NCBI RefSeq assembly: GCF_028993555.1
Contig: NZ_CP118610.1
Location: forward strand, 3,213,001 to 3,277,000
Length of the DNA stretch: 64,000 bases
Source of the DNA: Ensifer adhaerens
GTDB taxonomy: Bacteria > Pseudomonadota > Alphaproteobacteria > Rhizobiales > Rhizobiaceae
Direction of reading: 5' to 3'
Shown here: one piece after another, positions 50,322 through 59,087 of the stretch
Layout of the letters: the number at the start of each line of letters is the position of its first letter
How positions within the stretch are numbered: position 1 is the first letter of the stretch
Made by a program: the position numbers and the translations under genes
Notes under the pieces: generated by a model
Databases searched by the model: none
Seen by the model: only the letters and a program-made list of their open reading frames with translations
What the model was told of the DNA's origin: nothing

Positions 50322-50638
50322 TTCGCGGCTCCCTTATCCTGCTCGCTTTGGAGAATGGCTGATATGTCAGGCTTCGGCTCGCCGGCCTTATACGTGGTGT
50401 AGAAACGGTCGCTGACCGTGTCGCGGGCGGCGTTGAAGAAGCGGCCGCAGCCATGGATATGGCGCCAACGCTCGAAGATCAGACCCTTCGGGTTCTGACG
50501 CAGGAAGAAATACTCCTCGAACTCCTCGTCGGTGATGTCGGCGATGTTTTCCGGACGTGCGATATGGGCGTCGCCGGCGCCGCGGAATTCGAGCTCGGAG
50601 CGCTCTTCCTCGCAATAGGGGCAATAGATCAGAAGCAT
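50318..50638 (-). CDS. soxD: Sarcosine oxidase subunit delta
   Basis: The 106-residue small subunit starts MLLIYCPYCEEERSELEF. Its zinc ligands are visible: Cys6 and Cys9 in CPYC, and His62 (or His60) and Cys64 in HIHGCGRFFN. The zinc domain binds between the other subunits. It starts 11 nt after the soxB stop region and overlaps soxA by 4 bp. Confidence 0.93.
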   Translation of the reverse strand: MLLIYCPYCEEERSELEFRGAGDAHIARPENIADITDEEFEEYFFLRQNPKGLIFERWRHIHGCGRFFNAARDTVSDRFYTTYKAGEPKPDISAILQSEQDKGAAK

Positions 50639-50648
50639 CTCGAAATCC

Positions 50649-51902
50649 TCAGTGCGCAACGGCGGCGGCAGCCGCCTCGTCGATGAGCCGGCCAGTGCGG
50701 AAGCGCTCCAGCGTCAGCCCTGCGGCGAGACGATGCGGCTCGCCCTTGGCGATCAGATGGGCGAAGAGATTGGCCGAGCCTGGCGTCGCCTTGAAGCCGC
50801 CCGTACCCCAGCCGGCATTCAGGAACAGGCCCGGAACCGGGGTCACGCCCTGGATTGGCGAGCGGTCCTGGGTGACGTCGACGATACCGCCCCACTGACG
50901 CATCATCTTGACGCGACGGAACATCGGGAAGAGCTCGCAGATCGCATCCAGCGTATGGGTGATGATCTGCAGGCCGCCGGTCTGCGAATAGGAATTGTAC
51001 TGGTCGGTACCCGCGCCGATGACGAACTCACCCTTGTCGGACTGCGAGATATAGGCATGCACCGAGTTCGACATGACGACGCAGGGGAAGATCGGCTTCA
51101 GCGGTTCGGAGACCAGCGCCTGCAGCGGCTGGCTCTGCAGCGGCACGCGAACGTCCGCCATCTGCATCAGCACCGAGGTGTGGCCAGCGGCAGAGATACC
51201 GACCTTCTTGGCGCCGATGTAGCCGCGGCTGGTGTCGACGCCGACGACCCGGCCGGTCTCGTCGCGACGGATGCCGGTCACTTCGCAGTTCTGGATGATG
51301 TGCACGCCGCGGTCAGAGGCAGCGCGCGCATAACCCCAGGCAACCGCATCATGGCGGGCCGTGCCGCCGCGGCGCTGCAGCGCTGCGCCATTGATCGGGT
51401 AGCGCGCGGTCTTGGCGATATCGAGCGGCGGGCAATAGGCCTTGGCCTGCTCCGGCGTCAGCCACTCATTGTCAATGCCATAGAGCCGGTTGGCATTGAT
51501 ATGGCGCTTGAACGACTGCTGGTCGTGAATGTTGTGCGACAGCATCATGACGCCGCGCGGCGAATACATGACGTTGTAGTTCAGATCCTGCGACAGGTTC
51601 TCCCAGAGCTTCAGCGAATGCTCATAGATGTCCATGCTCTCTTCATAGAGATAGTTGGACCGGATGATGGTGGTGTTGCGGCCTGTATTGCCGCCGCCGA
51701 TCCAGCCCTTTTCGAGCACTGCGACATTGGTGATGCCGTGTTCCTTGGCGAGGTAATAGGCTGCACCCAGGCCATGACCGCCGCCACCGATGATGATTAC
51801 ATCATACTCTTTGCGCGGCTCCGGCGAAGCCCAGTGCGGACCCCACCCCTTATGGCCGCGCAACGCCTCGCGCGCCACGGCGAAAACTGAATATTTGCGC
51901 AT
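50649..51902 (-). CDS. soxB: Sarcosine oxidase subunit beta
   Basis: The 417-residue protein is a DAO-fold flavoprotein: the Rossmann loop YDVIIIGGGGHGLGAAYYLA (near 33-52) binds FAD, and GWIGGGNTGRNTTIIRSNY is conserved in SoxB. His184 in TARHDAVAWG is probably the residue that carries covalent FMN in this enzyme family (inference from position). It oxidises sarcosine with oxygen. It opens the operon; TTGCG-containing palindromes lie in its upstream region. Confidence 0.95.
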   Translation of the reverse strand: MRKYSVFAVAREALRGHKGWGPHWASPEPRKEYDVIIIGGGGHGLGAAYYLAKEHGITNVAVLEKGWIGGGNTGRNTTIIRSNYLYEESMDIYEHSLKLWENLSQDLNYNVMYSPRGVMMLSHNIHDQQSFKRHINANRLYGIDNEWLTPEQAKAYCPPLDIAKTARYPINGAALQRRGGTARHDAVAWGYARAASDRGVHIIQNCEVTGIRRDETGRVVGVDTSRGYIGAKKVGISAAGHTSVLMQMADVRVPLQSQPLQALVSEPLKPIFPCVVMSNSVHAYISQSDKGEFVIGAGTDQYNSYSQTGGLQIITHTLDAICELFPMFRRVKMMRQWGGIVDVTQDRSPIQGVTPVPGLFLNAGWGTGGFKATPGSANLFAHLIAKGEPHRLAAGLTLERFRTGRLIDEAAAAAVAH

Positions 51903-51975
51903 CGGCCTCTACTCCATGAACCCCGTTCTCATTGGCGTTAGAAATCGCAAATCCGAGACCTGCGCAACGTTTCTT

Positions 51976-51992
51976 TTGCGACGCAATTGCGT
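51976..51992. promoter_or_regulatory. Palindrome cluster upstream of soxB
   Basis: TTGCG-A-CGCAA (51976-51986) overlaps the perfect 12-bp palindrome ACGCAATTGCGT (51981-51992); further TTGC half-sites follow at 51997-52001 and 52006-52012. They lie 75-110 bp upstream of the soxB start and are candidate sites for the sarcosine regulator. The gap 51903-52228 holds no gene; it contains both the sox and rpsU promoters. Confidence 0.45.
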
Positions 51993-52228
51993 GGACTTGC
52001 GCGCAGTTGCGACATGGTCGCGGATCGGTTGCTTGCGGTGCCGCAACAGGCGCCGCCCCCGCATCCCAGGATTTTTCAGCGCTTCCTTATGTCGTCGCTG
52101 GACTTTTACGTGACGATCTGGTATCCGCTCGTCTAATCGTAAAGCTTCCAGCTTAGCGAATGTCATTCTTTTGCCTCCGGCACCTGACGGAGTCACAAAC
52201 AACTCGAACCAAAGGAACGGGATTTCAC

Positions 52229-52441
52229 GTGCAGGTACTTGTCCGCGATAACAATGTCGATCAGGCGCTCCGCGCTCTCAAGAAGAAGATGCAGCGCGAA
52301 GGCATTTTCCGCGAAATGAAGATGCGCGACTACTATGAAAAGCCGTCCCAGAAGCGCGCCCGCGAAAAGGCTGAAGCCGTTCGCCGCGTCCGCAAGCTGG
52401 CACGCAAGCGTGCACAGCGCGAAGGCCTCCTGGCCCGCTGA
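52229..52441 (+). CDS. rpsU: 30S ribosomal protein bS21
   Basis: A 70-residue protein from a GTG at 52229, read [50 protein letters not shown], the alphaproteobacterial bS21 with its lysine/arginine-rich C-terminus. It sits by the anti-Shine-Dalgarno end of 16S rRNA and aids initiation. AAAGGAACGGG is the ribosome site; the spacing to GTG is 12 nt. ATG-only calling would miss or misplace this start. A terminator follows. Confidence 0.96.
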   Translation: MQVLVRDNNVDQALRALKKKMQREGIFREMKMRDYYEKPSQKRAREKAEAVRRVRKLARKRAQREGLLAR

Positions 52442-52475
52442 TTTGTCGTTTTTTCGACGTTATCTGATGCAAGTC

Positions 52476-52510
52476 GTGGCGGGGGCGAAATATCGCCACC
52501 GCCTTTTTTT
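52476..52510 (+). terminator. Terminator after rpsU
   Basis: GTGGCG (52476-52481) pairs with CGCCAC (52494-52499), followed by CGCC and seven T. Confidence 0.8.
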
Positions 52511-52654
52511 GGTATGGACATCTTTTCCGCCGCCGGGCTAGCGTGATCGACGCTGCCGGTTGACGGATGGCTGGCCGGAGCGTTTGACCGGACGGTTTGC
52601 CGAGGCCCGATGAAGCCCGGCTGCGGAGCCCGCGGGGAGTTTTAGCGGCTCTAC

Positions 52655-52756
52655 TGCATAATTCCTTAGATCAGATTCGATTTAGGGGCAGAATTATGCA
52701 GAAACTCAACGTGTTACAGCGACCTTGGCGCGTCATGAAAGACACGCGGCGCTGTA
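52655..52756. repeat. Rhizobial intergenic palindromic repeat (two hairpins)
   Basis: TGCATAATT ... AATTATGCA (52655-52700) is an inverted repeat, followed by TACAGCG ... CGCTGTA (52715-52756). The pattern of a TGCATAATTC...GAATTATGCA arm and a GTTACAGCG...CGCTGTAG arm is one I recognise from memory as a common intergenic repeat in Rhizobium, Agrobacterium and Sinorhizobium. It fills the gap between rpsU and the TPR lipoprotein gene, whose remaining sequence (52511-52822) shows no gene. Confidence 0.65.
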
Positions 52757-52822
52757 GGAACGGAAGCCGACGGCTTTCGAGACCTTGTCGATTTGAGGGA
52801 TCAACCTTTGACACTTGCTGCC

Positions 52823-53695
52823 ATGACTGCGGACGTCTCCGGTTTTACTGTCCATGAGGCGTCTCGCCGCCACCAGCGCAAGCCGCGGCTTGCCGCCATG
52901 CTGCTCCTTGGTTCGGCCCTTCTGATTGCCGGTTGCACCACCGACGGCCCGGAGTCGATGACCAACAAGGTCGAGCGCGAGCAGGGCTCGCAGGAAAACA
53001 TCGCCTCGCTGTCGAGCGTCATCGCCTCCAATCCGAGCGATCCGGAAGGCTACAACGTCCGCGGCTCGGCTTACGGTCGCGCCGGCGAATACCGCCGCGC
53101 CATTGCCGATTTCGACCAGGCGATCCAGCTGAACCCTCGCTTCTACCAGGCCTATGCCAACCGGGCGCTCGTTCACCGCAACATGGGCAACACCCAGGCG
53201 GCACTTGCCGATTACAACATGGCGCTGCAGCTCAACGGCAGCTACGACGTCGCCTATATCGGCCGCGGCAATCTCTACCGGCAGGCCGGCCAGCTCGATT
53301 CCGCCTTCAACGATTTCAACAAGGCGATCCAGCTCGACACGACCGATCCCCGCGCCTACCACAATCGCGGCCTGATCTATCAGGCACGCAACCAGCACGG
53401 CCAGGCGATCGAAGACTTCTCGACCGCGATCTCGCTGTCGCCGAGCTCGCCGGAACCCTATAATGGTCGCGGCATTTCCTATGTCGCTCAAGGGGACGAC
53501 GACAACGCCTTCTCCGACTTCAACACCGCGATCAACCTCAACGGCAAGGTTGCCGAGTCGTGGGCCAACCAGGCGCTGATCTACGAGCGCAAGGGCGACA
53601 AGGCCAAGGCGTCGAAGTCCTATTCGCACGCATTGCAGCTCGACCCGAAATATGAACCGGCGCGCGCCGGTCTTGCCCGGGTCAAGGCGTCCTAA
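52823..53695 (+). CDS. TPR-repeat lipoprotein (NlpI-like)
   Basis: The 290-residue protein has a basic N-region (RRHQRKPRL), a hydrophobic core (LLLGSALLIAGC) and a lipobox LIAGC, so it should be lipidated at that cysteine. Six to seven TPR units follow from about residue 65 (SDPEGYNVRGSAYGRAGEYRRAIADFDQAIQLNP, and so on), resembling NlpI-type scaffold lipoproteins that bind peptidoglycan hydrolases. The start is uncertain: ATG at 52823 has a weak site; a TTG upstream (52793) is less likely. Confidence 0.85.
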   Translation: MTADVSGFTVHEASRRHQRKPRLAAMLLLGSALLIAGCTTDGPESMTNKVEREQGSQENIASLSSVIASNPSDPEGYNVRGSAYGRAGEYRRAIADFDQAIQLNPRFYQAYANRALVHRNMGNTQAALADYNMALQLNGSYDVAYIGRGNLYRQAGQLDSAFNDFNKAIQLDTTDPRAYHNRGLIYQARNQHGQAIEDFSTAISLSPSSPEPYNGRGISYVAQGDDDNAFSDFNTAINLNGKVAESWANQALIYERKGDKAKASKSYSHALQLDPKYEPARAGLARVKAS

Positions 53696-53718
53696 GCCTT
53701 CCTCTTCGTGTTTTTCGA

Positions 53719-53745
53719 AACGCCCGCGACCGCTTCGCGGGCGTT
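53719..53745 (+). terminator. Terminator after the TPR lipoprotein gene
   Basis: AACGCCCGCG pairs with CGCGGGCGTT around ACCGCTT; TTCGTTTG follows. Confidence 0.75.
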
Positions 53746-53840
53746 TTCGTTTGTGCAGCGCGTGACCCACCGAAACCGCTGCGGGGAACATTCCTGGCCA
53801 TCGTCCGTTTGCCTGAGGCAATAGCAACGGAGACCAAGCC

Positions 53841-54317
53841 ATGATCAAACGAAGCCTCGCCACTGCGCTGACCCTGGCCGCGCTTGCCAGCAGTCCGGCA
53901 GCCGCGCAGAACTATGTCTCGCTCGGCCGCCTCGTCTGTGGCTCGGAGGGCGGCACCGGCATGATCGTGACCTCGACCAAGAACCTGATGTGCACCTTCA
54001 CGCCAGCCAACGGCGGACCGAAGGCCGTCTATGCCGGCACGATCCGCAAGATCGGCATCGACATCGGCAAGACGGGCAAGAGCACCATGGTCTGGGACGT
54101 CCTTGCCAAGACCGGAACGCCAGTCAGCGAATTCGCGCTTGCCGGCGAATATTATGGTGTCGGGGCTGATGCGAGCGTCGCTGTTGGTGGCGGCGCCAAG
54201 GTGATCGGCGGCGGCACCGACAAGGCCTTCATGCTGCAGCCGGTCAATGTTCAGGTCCAGGAAGGACTGAACCTTGCGGTCGGCATCGACGAACTGACGC
54301 TGGTGCCTGCCGGTTAG
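53841..54317 (+). CDS. DUF992 family secreted protein
   Basis: The 158-residue protein starts MIKRSLATALTLAALASSPAAAQ, a signal peptide with an AxA cleavage site. The rest, LVCGSEGGTGMIVTSTKNLMCTFTPANGG, TIRKIGIDIGKTGKSTMVWDVLAKT and GGAKVIGGGTDKAFMLQPVNVQVQ, is the DUF992 pattern, common in rhizobial periplasm and without known function. Two cysteines in LVCGSEGG and NLMCTF may form a disulfide. GGAGACCAAGCC precedes the start. Confidence 0.87.
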   Translation: MIKRSLATALTLAALASSPAAAQNYVSLGRLVCGSEGGTGMIVTSTKNLMCTFTPANGGPKAVYAGTIRKIGIDIGKTGKSTMVWDVLAKTGTPVSEFALAGEYYGVGADASVAVGGGAKVIGGGTDKAFMLQPVNVQVQEGLNLAVGIDELTLVPAG

Positions 54318-54383
54318 ATCTGCAGCGCAGAAACATGCGCTTGCTTCCGGAATGCGTAGCGTACCGAAATGCCTTCCAACGCA

Positions 54384-54409
54384 AAACGCCCGCCGAAAGG
54401 CGGGCGTTT
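54384..54409. terminator. Bidirectional terminator between DUF992 gene and pntB
   Basis: AAACGCCCGCC pairs with GGCGGGCGTTT around a GAAA loop; A-rich on one side and T-rich on the other. Confidence 0.8.
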
Positions 54410-54434
54410 CATTGTCCATCGATGCAAGCAGCGC

Positions 54435-55835
54435 TTACGCGTGCAGCGCCTTGACGATGTCTTCCGTCACCTTCTTGGCATCGCCGAGCAGCATCATCGT
54501 GCCGTCCTTGTAGAACAGCGTGTTGTCGATGCCGGCATAGCCCGAGCCGAGCGAGCGCTTGACGAAGAGGCAGGTCTTGGCCTTGTCGACGTCGAGGATC
54601 GGCATGCCGTAAATCGGCGAGGACTTGTCGTCGCGCGCTGCCGGGTTGGTGACGTCGTTGGCGCCGATGACGTAGGCGACATCGGCCTGCGCGAACTCGG
54701 AGTTGATGTCCTCGAGTTCGAACACTTCGTCATAGGGCACGTTCGCCTCCGCAAGCAGCACGTTCATGTGGCCGGGCATGCGGCCCGCCACCGGATGGAT
54801 CGCGTACTTGACCTCGACACCGGCGGCCTTCAGCTGGTCGCCCATTTCGCGCAGCGCATGCTGCGCCTGGGCAACCGCCATGCCGTAACCGGGAACGATG
54901 ATCACCTTGGAGGCGTTCGCCATCAGGAAGGCCGCATCATCGGCCGACCCCTGCTTGACCGTGCGCTGGACACCGTCGTCGCTGCCGGCCGCCGCCGTCT
55001 CGCCGCCGAAGCCGCCGAGGATGACGGAGATGAACGAGCGGTTCATGCCCTTGCACATGATGTAGGAGAGGATCGCGCCGGAGGAGCCGACGAGCGCCCC
55101 GGTGATGATCAGCGCCAGGTTGCCGAGCGTGAAGCCGATGCCGGCCGCCGCCCAGCCCGAATAGGAGTTGAGCATCGAGACGACCACCGGCATGTCGGCG
55201 CCGCCGATCGGAATGATGATCAGCACGCCGAGCGCCAGCGACAGCACGACGATCAGCCAGAACACCGTAGTGCTCTGCGTCAGGACCAACATGATCACCA
55301 GTACGACGAGCGCCGCGGCAAGACCGGCATTGATGGCGTGGCGGCCCGAAAGCATGATCGGCTTGCCCGACATACGTCCGTCGAGCTTCAGGAAGGCGAT
55401 GACCGAGCCGGTAAAGGTGATGGCGCCGATGGCGACGCCGAGCGACATTTCGACCAGCGCCTGCGCGTGGATGTCGCCGAGAGTGCCGATGCCGAAGCTC
55501 TCGGGGGCATACATGGCGGCAGCCGCCACCATGACGGCGGCAAGACCGACCAGCGAGTGGAAGGCGGCGACCAGCTGCGGCATCGAGGTCATGGCGATCC
55601 GGCGGGCAATGACGGCACCGACGCCGCCACCGATGGCAAGGCCGAGCACGATCAGCATCAAGCCGCCGAAGCTCGGCTTGGCAAGCAGCAGCGTCGTGAC
55701 GATGGCAATGCCCATGCCGACCATGCCGTAGGTATTGCCCTTGCGGCTGGTGGTCGGGTGCGAGAGGCCGCGCAACGCCATGATGAACAGGACGCCGGAG
55801 ACGAGATAGAGGAAGGCTGCGAAGTTCGCGTTCAT
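54435..55835 (-). CDS. pntB: NAD(P) transhydrogenase subunit beta
   Basis: The 466-residue protein has an N-terminal membrane part of about nine segments (LYLVSGVLFIMALRGLS ... IIITGALVGSSGAILSYIMCKGMN) and a soluble NADP-binding domain III from about 285 (VQRTVKQGSADDAAFLMANASKVIIVPGYGMAVAQAQHALREM; GYGMAVAQ is the NADP loop). With the alpha subunits it uses the proton gradient to drive NADH + NADP+ to NADPH. Spacing to pntAB is 10 nt. Confidence 0.96.
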   Translation of the reverse strand: MNANFAAFLYLVSGVLFIMALRGLSHPTTSRKGNTYGMVGMGIAIVTTLLLAKPSFGGLMLIVLGLAIGGGVGAVIARRIAMTSMPQLVAAFHSLVGLAAVMVAAAAMYAPESFGIGTLGDIHAQALVEMSLGVAIGAITFTGSVIAFLKLDGRMSGKPIMLSGRHAINAGLAAALVVLVIMLVLTQSTTVFWLIVVLSLALGVLIIIPIGGADMPVVVSMLNSYSGWAAAGIGFTLGNLALIITGALVGSSGAILSYIMCKGMNRSFISVILGGFGGETAAAGSDDGVQRTVKQGSADDAAFLMANASKVIIVPGYGMAVAQAQHALREMGDQLKAAGVEVKYAIHPVAGRMPGHMNVLLAEANVPYDEVFELEDINSEFAQADVAYVIGANDVTNPAARDDKSSPIYGMPILDVDKAKTCLFVKRSLGSGYAGIDNTLFYKDGTMMLLGDAKKVTEDIVKALHA

Positions 55836-55845
55836 CGGGCCGGCC

Positions 55846-56259
55846 TCACTTGTCTTTTTTCTTGTACATGGCGAGCATGCGCTGGGTGACGAGGAAGCCG
55901 CCGAAGATGTTCACGGAGGCAAGCACCAGCGCGATGAAGCCGAAGCCCGTCGCAAGACCAGAGGCCGAGATGCCGACGGCAAGCAGTGCGCCGACGACAA
56001 TGACCGAGGAGATCGCGTTGGTGACCGCCATCAGCGGTGTGTGCAGCGCCGGCGTCACCGACCAGACCACGTAGTAGCCGACGAAGATCGCCAGCACGAA
56101 GATCGCCAGGCGGAAGACGAAGGGATCGATCGCACCGCCGGTGGCGCCATGGGCGACAGCGCCGGCCGCGTCCGGCACGTATTCAGCCGCAGTGCGGACC
56201 GCTTCCACTGCCCGGTCGAGATCGGCGAGCGCCTTGTCGAGAAGTTCATTCGCCATCAC
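55846..56259 (-). CDS. pntAB: NAD(P) transhydrogenase subunit alpha 2 (membrane part)
   Basis: The 137-residue protein is the separate membrane half of PntA: a polar N-terminal segment, then four hydrophobic segments ([64 protein letters not shown]). Rhizobia and Rhodospirillum encode alpha as two proteins. It overlaps pntAA by 4 bp. Confidence 0.94.
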   Translation of the reverse strand: MMANELLDKALADLDRAVEAVRTAAEYVPDAAGAVAHGATGGAIDPFVFRLAIFVLAIFVGYYVVWSVTPALHTPLMAVTNAISSVIVVGALLAVGISASGLATGFGFIALVLASVNIFGGFLVTQRMLAMYKKKDK

Positions 56260-57401
56260 TTGTCCCCCTTGCTGGCGCCGAAGTTCGGATGCACGACCTC
56301 ACCGCCATGGGTGAGCGCCGTCGCCTTGACGAGTTCGTCCTCCATGTTGAGGGCGAGCGCCTTGGTCTCCTTCGAAACCATCGTTTCCAGGAAGGTGACG
56401 AGGTTCTTGGCGTAAAGACCGGACGCCGAAGCCGCGATGCGGCCAGGAACGTTGAGATGGCCGATGACCTTGACGCCCTCGACGTCGGCAACCTTGCCGG
56501 CCTCCGCCCCTTCGACATTGCCGCCGCGCTCGACAGCAAGATCGACTGCTATCGAACCGGGCTTCATGCTCTTCAGCATGTCGCGGGTAACGAGCCGCGG
56601 CGCGGGACGGCCGGGGATGAGTGCCGTTGTGATGACGATGTCCTGCTTGGCGATATGCTCGGCGACGAGTGCCGCCTGTTTCGCCTGATAGTCCTTGGAC
56701 ATTTCCTTGGCGTAGCCGCCGGCCGTTTCGGCCGCCTTGAACTCCTCGTCCTCGACGGCGATGAACTTGGCGCCGAGCGAGGCAACCTGTTCCTTGGCGG
56801 CCGGGCGAACGTCCGTCGCCGATACCACCGCGCCGAGACGGCGCGCGGTCGCGATCGCCTGGAGACCGGCAACGCCGGCACCCATGACAAAGACCTTGGC
56901 GGCAGGAACGGTACCTGCCGCCGTCATCATCATCGGCAACGCCCGATCATATTCGCAGGCCGCGTCGATCACGGCCTGGTAGCCGGCGAGATTCGCCTGG
57001 CTCGACAGCACGTCCATCGACTGCGCACGGGTGATGCGCGGCATCAGCTCCATCGCGAAGGCCGTAAGACCGGCCTTCGCCATCTCGGCGATTGCCGCCT
57101 CGTTGCCATAGGGATCCATGATGGCGATAACGATCGCACCGGATTTGTAACCGGCGATTTCGGCAGTCGTCGGCCGGCGCACCTTGAGTACGACGTCCGC
57201 CGCCTTGGCGTCAGCGATCGTCCCAATCCGGGCTCCGACCTTTTCGAACTCAGCGTCCGGAATGCGCGACAAAAAGCCGGCGCCCGCCTCGATAACGACG
57301 TCGAAGCCGAGGCTTTTCAGTTTCTTCACTGTATCCGGTGATGCGGCAACGCGACCCTCGTTCGGGTCCGTTTCCTTGGCGACAAAGACGATCTCGCTCA
57401 C
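56256..57401 (-). CDS. pntAA: NAD(P) transhydrogenase subunit alpha 1 (NAD-binding)
   Basis: The start is a GTG at 57401 (381 residues, [31 protein letters not shown]) with a very strong AAGGAGGGGG; earlier in-frame ATGs would add about 73 residues of non-homologous sequence. It is domain I of transhydrogenase: NAD loop [47 protein letters not shown], and [20 protein letters not shown]. It binds NAD(H) at the membrane edge. The 371-bp gap to the oxidase subunit IV gene upstream is unusually long for an operon. Confidence 0.95.
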   Translation of the reverse strand: MSEIVFVAKETDPNEGRVAASPDTVKKLKSLGFDVVIEAGAGFLSRIPDAEFEKVGARIGTIADAKAADVVLKVRRPTTAEIAGYKSGAIVIAIMDPYGNEAAIAEMAKAGLTAFAMELMPRITRAQSMDVLSSQANLAGYQAVIDAACEYDRALPMMMTAAGTVPAAKVFVMGAGVAGLQAIATARRLGAVVSATDVRPAAKEQVASLGAKFIAVEDEEFKAAETAGGYAKEMSKDYQAKQAALVAEHIAKQDIVITTALIPGRPAPRLVTRDMLKSMKPGSIAVDLAVERGGNVEGAEAGKVADVEGVKVIGHLNVPGRIAASASGLYAKNLVTFLETMVSKETKALALNMEDELVKATALTHGGEVVHPNFGASKGDK

Positions 57402-57772
57402 AAATCCCCCTCCTTGGCCGCAATCGAGCCAAAGCCGGAATGCGGGCATTCTCTCCGACTGCAAAGCGTGCGACCGATCGGGCCTCACGCCCCCGTATGC
57501 GAGGCACTGGGGTGCCAGGCACATACTTCTGGAAACAGACCGTTCCTGGGTATTCGAACCGCAACCGGCTCGGCATCGCGGATCTGCTTTCCACTCCCCC
57601 CTCACGCAGTGAGGAAACACGTCCCGTTGCAGTGAATGCCCGGGGCGTGGAGATCTCTAGGTTCTGGCACGCAGCGTCGACGCCTCCAGTCGACGGCATG
57701 CACCTTCGTCCGGGCTCGCGCCCGGTCGCCGAGGATGCGCCAGGCCCCCGGCAATCAGTCCGATGACGCTGA
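57402..57772. other. 371-bp gene-free gap upstream of pntAA
   Basis: No convincing gene. It contains two GC-rich dyads: GGCAC-TGGG-GTGCC (57503-57516) and CCGGGC-TCGC-GCCCGG (57710-57725). It likely holds the end of the oxidase subunit gene transcript and the pnt promoter, or a long leader. Confidence 0.5.
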
Positions 57773-57997
57773 TTAGCGCAGGAAGAAGAAGCCTGCGACG
57801 TTGAGCAGTATGAAGAGCACGAGCGAGGAGAAGAAGCCCATCGTCGTGAAGAATGCGGCAGCCATGGCAATCAGCAGCGCCACGCAGAACAGCGTGCCGT
57901 ACTTCGATGCGCTCAGGAACATGAGGTAGGTCTTCTCGTGCTCCGGATAATCCATCGGAGCGCCTACATCGACCGGTCCAGAATGATGCTCAGCCAT
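57773..57997 (-). CDS. aa3-type cytochrome c oxidase subunit IV
   Basis: The 74-residue protein has a polar N-terminus (MAEHHSGPVDVGAPMDYPEHEKTYLMFLSASKYG) and two hydrophobic segments, the pattern of the small alphaproteobacterial aa3 oxidase subunit IV (PF07835). The DYPEHEKTYxxFL segment is its signature. The subunit is non-catalytic and peripheral. Its linkage with pnt genes is common in rhizobia. It lies 371 bp upstream of pntAA. Confidence 0.9.
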   Translation of the reverse strand: MAEHHSGPVDVGAPMDYPEHEKTYLMFLSASKYGTLFCVALLIAMAAAFFTTMGFFSSLVLFILLNVAGFFFLR

Positions 57998-58233
57998 CGT
58001 TCAAATTCTCCCTGAATGCCACGGCGCGACCCTTGGTCGCCGCCGCTCCTAATCGAAGCATGGCTCCCGCGAAAAGTCGCGAAAACCCTTATAGCTGCCC
58101 TTACACAATGCTTGGGCCGGGCGCAACGAAAACCCGTCCTTTGGCAGTACTTGATGGGGCGATATGCCGCGGTCGACTGCAAGGGTGGCGCGAATGGGCG
58201 CGCCCCGCCTTCTGATGTCGACGCCGAAGACGG

Positions 58234-59007
58234 CTAGCGGAAGACGGAGGTCCGATAGGAACGTCCATAACCGGTTTGCGCCATGCGCGCGGTCGGCAGG
58301 ATGGTCAACGGTGCGAACGGCACCTCGCTGCGATCAGCAAACATCATGCGGCGCTCGAAAGGCTCCGAATCGAAGATTGGGTAGCGGTCGAGGATCGAGG
58401 GTCGCTGGCCCCGCACCTGTGCCACGAGCAGGGCGCCATCGGCATTGTAGACCCCCAGGTTCTCGCGCTTGGCGACGACGGTCTCCGAGGCGAAAATGCG
58501 CTTGTAGAAGGCGGTATGGCGCGGCCGGCAGGCCGTCAGGCAGCGGTCGGCGGAAAAGTACTCGCAGGCCATGGCGACCGGGCGGAGCGTCAGGTAGGGA
58601 AGCGCCCGCATCTCGTCGCCGATGACATCAGGGTCGACGGCCAATCGGCCCGGATCGACCAGGACCATGCCGGCATCGAGGAACGCGTCGATCTCGGAGC
58701 CGAAGATCAGTCCCGACGTACTGGCGCGATGTTCCGGTGTGACGTGATGTACGCGAACGGTGCTGATGAGGCTCTCATCGAGATAGATGCCGAAGACATA
58801 GGCGTGGCTGTCGAAGTCGAGATCGTCGATCAGCGTTGAGCCCGTCAACTCCATAAGATTGACGGACTTGTAGGCCTTGTAGCGCAGTCGCGCGATGTCC
58901 TCCATGTCCTCGCCGGTCTCGACCCGCCGATATTCGACACGATCGAGCAATTGCATCAGCTTTTCAGAAAAGCGCCCAGGCTCCGCCTGGTGAACCGTCT
59001 CACCCAT
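58234..59007 (-). CDS. FeeM / autoinducer-synthase-like N-acyltransferase
   Basis: The 257-residue protein resembles the N-acyl amino acid synthase (FeeM) relatives of LuxI-type acyl-homoserine-lactone synthases, a branch of the GNAT fold: IARLRYKAYKSVNLM (near 38), YVFGIYLDESLISTVRVHHVTPEHR (near 71-95), DEMRALPYLTLRPVAMACEYF and CRPRHTAFYKRIFAS. Such proteins use acyl-ACP to acylate an amino acid or similar amine. No luxR gene is adjacent. Two perfect CtrA boxes lie just upstream, so expression may follow the cell cycle. Product unknown. Confidence 0.7.
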   Translation of the reverse strand: MGETVHQAEPGRFSEKLMQLLDRVEYRRVETGEDMEDIARLRYKAYKSVNLMELTGSTLIDDLDFDSHAYVFGIYLDESLISTVRVHHVTPEHRASTSGLIFGSEIDAFLDAGMVLVDPGRLAVDPDVIGDEMRALPYLTLRPVAMACEYFSADRCLTACRPRHTAFYKRIFASETVVAKRENLGVYNADGALLVAQVRGQRPSILDRYPIFDSEPFERRMMFADRSEVPFAPLTILPTARMAQTGYGRSYRTSVFR

Positions 59008-59023
59008 ATTCCAGACCTCATGG

Positions 59024-59039
59024 TTAACAAATCGTTAAC
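59024..59039 (-). promoter_or_regulatory. CtrA box 1 upstream of the FeeM-like gene
   Basis: TTAA-CAAATCG-TTAAC within GGTTAAC-AAATC-GTTAACC, matching the CtrA consensus TTAA-N7-TTAAC. It lies 16 bp upstream of the start codon. Confidence 0.7.
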
Positions 59040-59087
59040 CTATTGACGGAAGATGGGGCGGCAACCGCAAAACGGAACAGTTCACCG

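Noticed and set aside
54369..55889. 506-codon open frame on the plus strand
   Set aside because: Antisense to pntB; strongly charged, low-complexity H/D/R-rich sequence typical of the reverse of a membrane gene.
57402..57620. 73-residue N-terminal extension of pntAA
   Set aside because: The extension has no similarity to transhydrogenase, and a GTG with AAGGAGGGGG starts exactly at the conserved SEIVFVAKE.
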